A stretch of DNA of 64,000 nt from Datisca glomerata (taxonomy: Eukaryota; Streptophyta; Magnoliopsida; Cucurbitales; Datiscaceae). A program made the position numbers and the translations under genes. How positions within the stretch are numbered: position 1 is the stretch's first letter; every line of letters begins with the position of its first letter. Positions 58,914 through 64,000 of this stretch are shown here, in pieces. Below the pieces are notes generated by a model. The model had not been told where the DNA came from. It saw nothing but the letters and a program-made list of their open reading frames with translations, and did not search any database. Where the stretch lies: NCBI GenBank assembly GCA_003255025.1, contig QANY01007891.1:960558-1024557 (forward strand). The letters are read 5' to 3'.

Positions 58914-59232
58914 ATTTTAATGATTAAATATAAAACACATCACTGTATTTTGACTAAATTATAAATTATATCTCTATACTTTGGCTAAACTATAAAATAC
59001 ATCCCTCAATAACTTTTTTGGTTAAATCTAACAGAAAATTAACTCCGTCGATTTCCCTCAATTTTCTCCATTATTTACCTTAATTTCTATTATTTCTATC
59101 CATTTACCTACGCTATTTTACCCCTATAAATAACTCTCTTCTTTCTCCTCATTTTTAAGCCCTCATTTCATTTTAAATATATTTTTCAGATCTGAGCTCT
59201 ACCAAACACAAACTTAACCGCAGAATCACATA

Positions 59233-59269
<37 letters not shown>

Positions 59270-60256
59270 CAGAGGATTAATAAGACAAACTTAACCACAA
59301 AATCACATAACACACACACATATATATACACAAAGAGAGGATTAAATCAGATGAATCAACACTGATTACCTCTGGCAATGAATCTAGCATGTACAAGTGC
59401 TTGATCTGGGAAAAAAGTATATGAATATAGACAAAAAAATGAAACGATTACGATTATCCTTGCCCCATACCCCATCGAAAATAGCTGCAAAGTTTAAAAC
59501 GCAGGATTGGACTTGAGGTTTGGTTGACCACCATAGATTCTGCACGGACACTCCTTTGGTTGTCATCAAACAACGCCCTGATCCCGGAAAACCCTCCAAC
59601 CGGTGTCGCCAAGTCTTCCCCACCGAGAAGCTTCAAAACCTTCTCTCATGGCGCCTCACAGTGCAAGAAAGAAGGTTCGAACATCTCTCTCTTCATCCCG
59701 ACGAACCCTCAAGCTGATCTCAGTTCTCTCTTCCTGTTGATTTTGCTTCTCTCCTCCCAACAGAAGCTTGCGGAGCCTTTCTTCATGGCTGAAGCTTCGA
59801 ACAGAAATCATGATTCTGCGTTTTTACCCAGAATTCATCTAACATAAATCAACATACCCGAAAGAAAAAACAAGAAATATTGACCTCTTTGACCCTAAGA
59901 CTGGCTAAAAAATTGAACCCTAACCCTATTCCGTCTTTGTCGCGATGACCCATTCCCCCTCCCCTGCAATTCTTTTATTTAGGCTATAAAAGACAAAGGA
60001 CAAAAGTAAAAGTAAAAAAAATTAACTTCACCTAACTTCTGTTAACAGGTCTGTTAACAGAAGTTAACGGACATTAGGCACGTGTGTGGCACATGCCTTT
60101 TAAGATTATTTTTTATAAATTTTTTAACATAGGGATAATATTTTGTAGTTTGGTCATAGTATATTGGTATAAAAATATGAAAAAAAAGTATAGAGATATA
60201 ATTTCATATTTGATCAAAATGCATGGATGTATTTTACATTTTAACATATTTTAATT
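58914..60256. mobile_element. Candidate DNA transposon with about 65-bp inverted ends and GC-richer cargo
   Basis: The left end (about 58914-58982) and the reverse complement of the right end (about 60178-60256) share AAATTATATCTCTATACTTT-like text preceded by AAAACACATC/AAAATACATC and ATTTTGA. Between them are (CA)n and (TA)n tracts near 59230-59330, then a GC-richer block at 59380-59960 with frames open on both strands (59384-59623, 59454-59636 minus; 59524-59847 plus) that I cannot assign. No transposase is visible. It could be a non-autonomous element carrying a captured fragment. Confidence 0.5.
59237..59256. repeat. (CA)n microsatellite
   Basis: A run of CA dinucleotides followed by (TA)n. 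The flanking words AAACTTAACC and AATCACATAACACACACACA recur about 60 bases later, so the block is itself duplicated. Confidence 0.85.
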
Positions 60257-63101
60257 AATAAAAAGCCTTTGCTTGTAATTCTAATTACTGAGCTTGACAG
60301 GAATCAGGCTCGTTCTAGTTTCTAGCTTCTTTGTCAATTTCATAAACTAATCGATTGAGGGGCTGCCTAATTTTTTTTTACCGAAAATGTAATGACTTTT
60401 GGTTTTTATTCTCAACCATACACATCTTCTAAAAAATGGGTCTAATTATTATCATGCAAAAACGATCTCACGAAAATTCATCAGCCAAAAATGACCTTAA
60501 TACACTAACAATTACAATTCATGATGTGAGATTAAAAAAATAATAACACTTACCTCCTAATTAGGTTTGGATAAGCTCATTCGGCTGATCTGAGTTATTA
60601 TTGGCCAAACATGAAAATTTTACACATCTTTTGATAAATAATAATATTTAATATTATTAATAAGACATACTTTTTTTAATCTAATTAAATGTAAACAAAA
60701 TTAAGTATAGTATATGATCAAATAGGATTGGTCTACATCAGTGGCAATGGAGAGTTACTACTCAATCATCTAATCAAGAGAAAGTATTCGGTACACTTAG
60801 AATGCTGAATATTCAGTATTTCTTTATATCATCGATTGTTACACGTTTATAAATATTATATTTTATTCAGATTTTGAGGATAGAGAATAAATAAATTCTT
60901 AAAATTTATAAAAAATGTCGCGTATCATAAAAAATATTAAAAAATATGGAAGAGTACTAGAAAAATATTCCTTGGTAAAAAGTGTATTATTCATTCCCAA
61001 ATGACATCCATCTCTCTCTTAAAAGACAGCCGGTTTTGTGCTTTGTTCTGTGCATATATGAGAGATTCTTCCCAAAAGTGAAGGAGAGTTCGACTTGTCC
61101 GGGAGGTGTGGCTTTCCCAAAATTGCCAGTGCAGACAGTCGGTTTGGTTGGTTCAAGTCCGATCAGTCCTAGTTCTCCAAAACTTGTTCCTTTCTTCTCT
61201 TGCATCATTTGATTTATTCGATGTATGACTCTGATTCTACTTTATTCCTTTGTCATAAAAAGCTTATTTTAAGTGTTTTAATCAATATTTTTGCACTTCC
61301 AACCTACAATAGATTAAACAATTAGTATAAGTATTTGTTACTATCATCAAAATCGTTACTTAACTAGAGTCAACAAAACATTCCGTATAGTTTCCGTCAA
61401 CAAGACAACTATTCTACTTTCAATAGTTACGTAAAGCTACTTCATCTATATTAAAAAAAGTAAAAATGCCCTTCTCTAATTGATAATTCAACATTTATTG
61501 ATCCAACCATTATATATTTTGGTCAAAAAATATTTTATAAATCTTCTCAAGCATAGATATGTATAAGTTACAATTTTTGTACAAGTCACGTGTTTTGATC
61601 GTGATACTTGATCAATGATCCGACTTTTATTAAGCTGTGAGTGTACCATATAAAAAATTATAACTAAGTAAGACCCAAGAAAGTAAAAGATATAACTTTT
61701 TTACTACTACAGATAATAGATAGAGACTAACAGATATTCTACTTTGCTTATGCCAGTTGTTATATACCAAAATTAAAGAATATTGTCAATGAGATGAAAA
61801 GAGTAATTAAAGAAGATCTTACTTCACTCACGCATCGTCTTTTAAATCCCTACCGTCGGTAAAATTAGCAGTCTAATGAAAAGGGTACATAATCCGATCT
61901 TTAGAATATGTTTGAAAAAGATTTTTTTTTACTGAAATATATAATGAGTACAATTGTACTTAATATGTGTACAAATATACTTCACTTTTATGCACATATA
62001 CCTATTGATAACATACATTCACGGTTGAGTAGAATCTTCTCATAAAAAGGGTATTACAATAATTAAATCAAATTTTCCATATTAAAAGGAAAGAAAGCGG
62101 GACGTGCCACGATCCTCAATCATATATTCCTTTATGTCTGGTGTTCGGGAAGAGCGTCCAATGCCTAGTAAATTTTGCCACAATGTTAATATTGGAATTC
62201 AGCAGAGTTTTTTCTTCACATTCACTTTATTTTTTTTTAATTCCTTTTAATTAAATCAGTTTTAAAGTCGAGCAGATTTACCCAATTATCTTAGGAGCCA
62301 TAATATTTGTTAAATGCGCACTTAGTAGATCTAGATTGTAAAATTTATTTTTGATAGTCAAGATCTATCTTCAATGAGAAAAAGAACATCGTTTTTTATT
62401 TCATTTTTTATCATTTCATCTATTACGTTCAAATAGTTTAAAACAGATCAGACGATTGTTGTTTTTGTAATAACAATAATCGTCAAAGTTATTTTCATGT
62501 GGTATATTTAACATTTTTATGACTTAATATGAGTCATTTGGTTTGATTTTTTTATTTACTTTTTTTCTGGCTATGTGTAATATAAGTAAAAAGTTTACAT
62601 GTAAATATAATTTTCAGAGTTGCATGTAAGGTGCACTCTAAATTTAAAATCAATTTCGAAAGTAAAAAAAAAAAAAAAAAACTCACACATCTCTCTCTCG
62701 TTTCTTATGCTAGCTCCCTCGTTTTTTGAGCGCAAACATAAACATATCATAAGCCAATCCAACCGAATAAAAAGCAGAATCAGTCATAATCACTTTATTG
62801 TTTGATCAAAGTATTTTTGTTGAAAATGAATCATTTGATAAGAAAAAACAGAGGCCTGATTTATGATAAATCGGATTGCGAATCATTAGATATTTGATTA
62901 AAGTTTTTCAAATTGAAAAGTGTGTGAGAAGAAGTAACTTCACGAGGCAATCTAAAAAAAAAACTGAGGTGGTAATGTGCAAAAAGTTCAAGGGTTTAAG
63001 TGAAATATAACTTTATAGATTAATTCTTAGTTTCGCCGCTTGAAATAAGTTAGTTAAGATAAGTTACACCTATATATATATATATAATATTTTATATTAT
63101 A
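60257..63101. other. Intergenic DNA, no gene recognised
   Basis: Mostly AT-rich. A GC-richer patch at 61030-61205 has overlapping open frames on both strands (61 to 76 codons), but I recognise neither. A run of about 19 A at 62665-62683 could be a retroposon tail; no associated element is identifiable. The (TA)n tract at 63071-63085 adjoins the Helitron end. Confidence 0.45.
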
Positions 63102-63504
63102 CTAGTTATTCTCATGTGCGTCGCACGCGTTAGGTAACTGATGTTATTAAACCTTATCATACTATATGTTTATTAATGTTTTATTTTATAACGATCAAGA
63201 TTTTTTTAATTCAATGAAATAACTTAAGAAAGATAAACAATTTTTTTTACAGATCAGGTATTTCCTTATATAAAATATTTTTCGTACACAATGTATCATT
63301 ATGCATGACATCCTTTGGTTTAACTAAAATTTTTGTCATTGTCATTGAAACATCTTGTGAAAGTGCAACATATAATTGTCCATGAGAAAGCACTTATTGA
63401 CAAAGATAGATGTCAACATGAGGAACCTTCTGTCCTTGAGCTTTATTGATGCCATTGCAAAACATATATGCACATGAAACCGTTTTCTCTTAAATTTGAA
63501 TGGG
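63102..63504 (-). mobile_element. Helitron 3' end
   Basis: On the minus strand the sequence runs ACGCGTGCGACGCACATGAG, AATAA, CTAG, followed by T. A short GC-rich hairpin (GTGC-GAC-GCAC) about 10 bases before a terminal CTAG is the 3' signature of plant Helitrons, which insert between A and T. Helicase sequence of the right family and orientation lies just inside this end. The 5' part is missing, interrupted at 63505 by another element. Confidence 0.8.
63236..63504 (-). pseudogene. PIF1-like helicase C-terminus (Helitron RepHel) pseudogene
   Basis: The minus strand encodes PFKFKRKRFHVHICFAM, then INKAQGQKVPHVDIYL, a stop, then VLSHGQLYVALSQ and KILVKPKD. This is the last part of the PIF1/RepHel helicase of Helitrons (family FAMTINKAQGQ and FSHGQLYVALSR). 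A frame slip before INKAQGQ, the internal TAA and loss of the conserved Arg after VALS show it is non-functional. The left border of homology is the end of the protein; the right border is the putative LTR insertion. Confidence 0.85.
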
Positions 63505-64000
63505 TGTAGATACCGTATTTTGTCCGGTCTAATATATTAAATATACATACTTTATATTTTGACTCATATAATAGTCTAAGACTATATGTATAATTTGAAT
63601 ACTAGTCCAATACTAAAATAAGAAAAGTGGTCCAATGACTAAAAAGTAAAAAGTGAAAAAAAAAGACTAAAAGTAAAAAAAGCAAACCCTAATTTTGCCT
63701 ATAAATAGAGGGGAGGTCTTCACTTGAAAGGAGAGATTTGGGAGAGTGGGAAAGAGAATTGATTTTAGAGAGAGAAATAGGGGTTTTGAGAAAATAGTGA
63801 AAAAGAGAAAAAAAAAGGTAAGTTTTCATTTCTATTCATCTTCCATCTTCTCATTTTTTTATTAAAGTAGATCAAATCTCTTACATTTTAGCTTACAATA
63901 TATTTTGTTCATTCTAATTAATCATCTCTCTTTCTCATACTCATGTATTTGATATTTCTTTGCTTCATCATCCATATATAGGTTTGTTTGCTCATTCTTT
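63505..64000 (+). mobile_element. Probable 5' part of an LTR retrotransposon (runs off window)
   Basis: Helicase homology is cut at 63504, where TGTAGATACCGTATTTTGTC begins; TG starts of this type are common in plant LTRs. ATGGG before it would be the left half of a 5-bp target duplication. TATA box CTATAAATAG (63699-63708), a GA-rich leader and a GGTAAGTT-type donor at about 63816 look like the U3-R part of an LTR or a transcribed leader. The partner LTR lies outside the window, so this is inference. Confidence 0.45.

Noticed and set aside
61141..61180. GGTTCAAGTCC resembling a tRNA T-loop (B box)
   Set aside because: The flanking five bases do not pair as a T-stem, and no acceptor or anticodon stem can be drawn upstream.

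Overview
This is a window of AT-rich eudicot nuclear DNA. Two long multi-exon genes with plant-type splice sites, an ERF transcription factor and many decayed plant-type transposable elements identify it. Three protein-coding genes look intact, all on the minus strand: a katanin p80 (KTN80) gene with 18 coding exons (19882-29494), a sphingoid long-chain base kinase 1 (LCBK1) gene with 8 coding exons (32107-41506), and a single-exon ERF1B-like AP2/ERF gene (42974-43603). I placed every exon by hand from conserved protein sequence and GT/AG borders. The joined coding lengths are exact multiples of three (2403 nt and 2343 nt), which supports the models. KTN80 followed by LCBK1 in the same orientation matches the order I recall on Arabidopsis chromosome 5 (At5g23430, At5g23450), so the central 24 kb is probably a conserved microsyntenic gene island.

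Layout. 1-4.4 kb: intergenic DNA with a broken PIN1-type parvulin pseudogene and a MITE-like element. 4.4-16.35 kb: a scrambled Ty1/copia complex whose LTRs are about 2.2 kb: a truncated forward LTR, an inverted gag-leader-PBS-LTR block, then a forward decayed gag-pol with polypurine tract and 3' LTR. 16.47-17.80 kb: a non-autonomous hAT-like element. 18.3-18.7 kb: a truncated P-type (U-type) cyclin pseudogene that keeps its TATA box. 19.9-43.7 kb: the three genes. Their introns hold LINE remnants, including one 222-bp LINE tail flanked by a 17-bp target duplication. 45.9-56.9 kb: a nest in which an old copia element was split by a second copia element (short LTRs), which was itself split by two solo LTRs, one with a clean 5-bp target duplication. 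57.3-60.3 kb: two elements with inverted termini. 63.1 kb to the end: the 3' end of a Helitron carrying a decayed PIF1-like helicase tail, apparently cut by the start of another LTR element.

How the genes relate. KTN80 (microtubule severing), LCBK1 (sphingolipid phosphorylation) and the ERF (ethylene/jasmonate-type regulation) share no pathway; they are neighbours by ancestry. I found no CRISPR array, rRNA, convincing tRNA or bacterial-type operon. No coherent undescribed system is evident. The most unusual signals are the inverted retroelement block, conserved foldback sequences inside all three long LTRs, an Asp-to-Val change at a signature position of the ERF DNA-binding domain, and a 30-bp minisatellite next to a perfect 12-bp hairpin.
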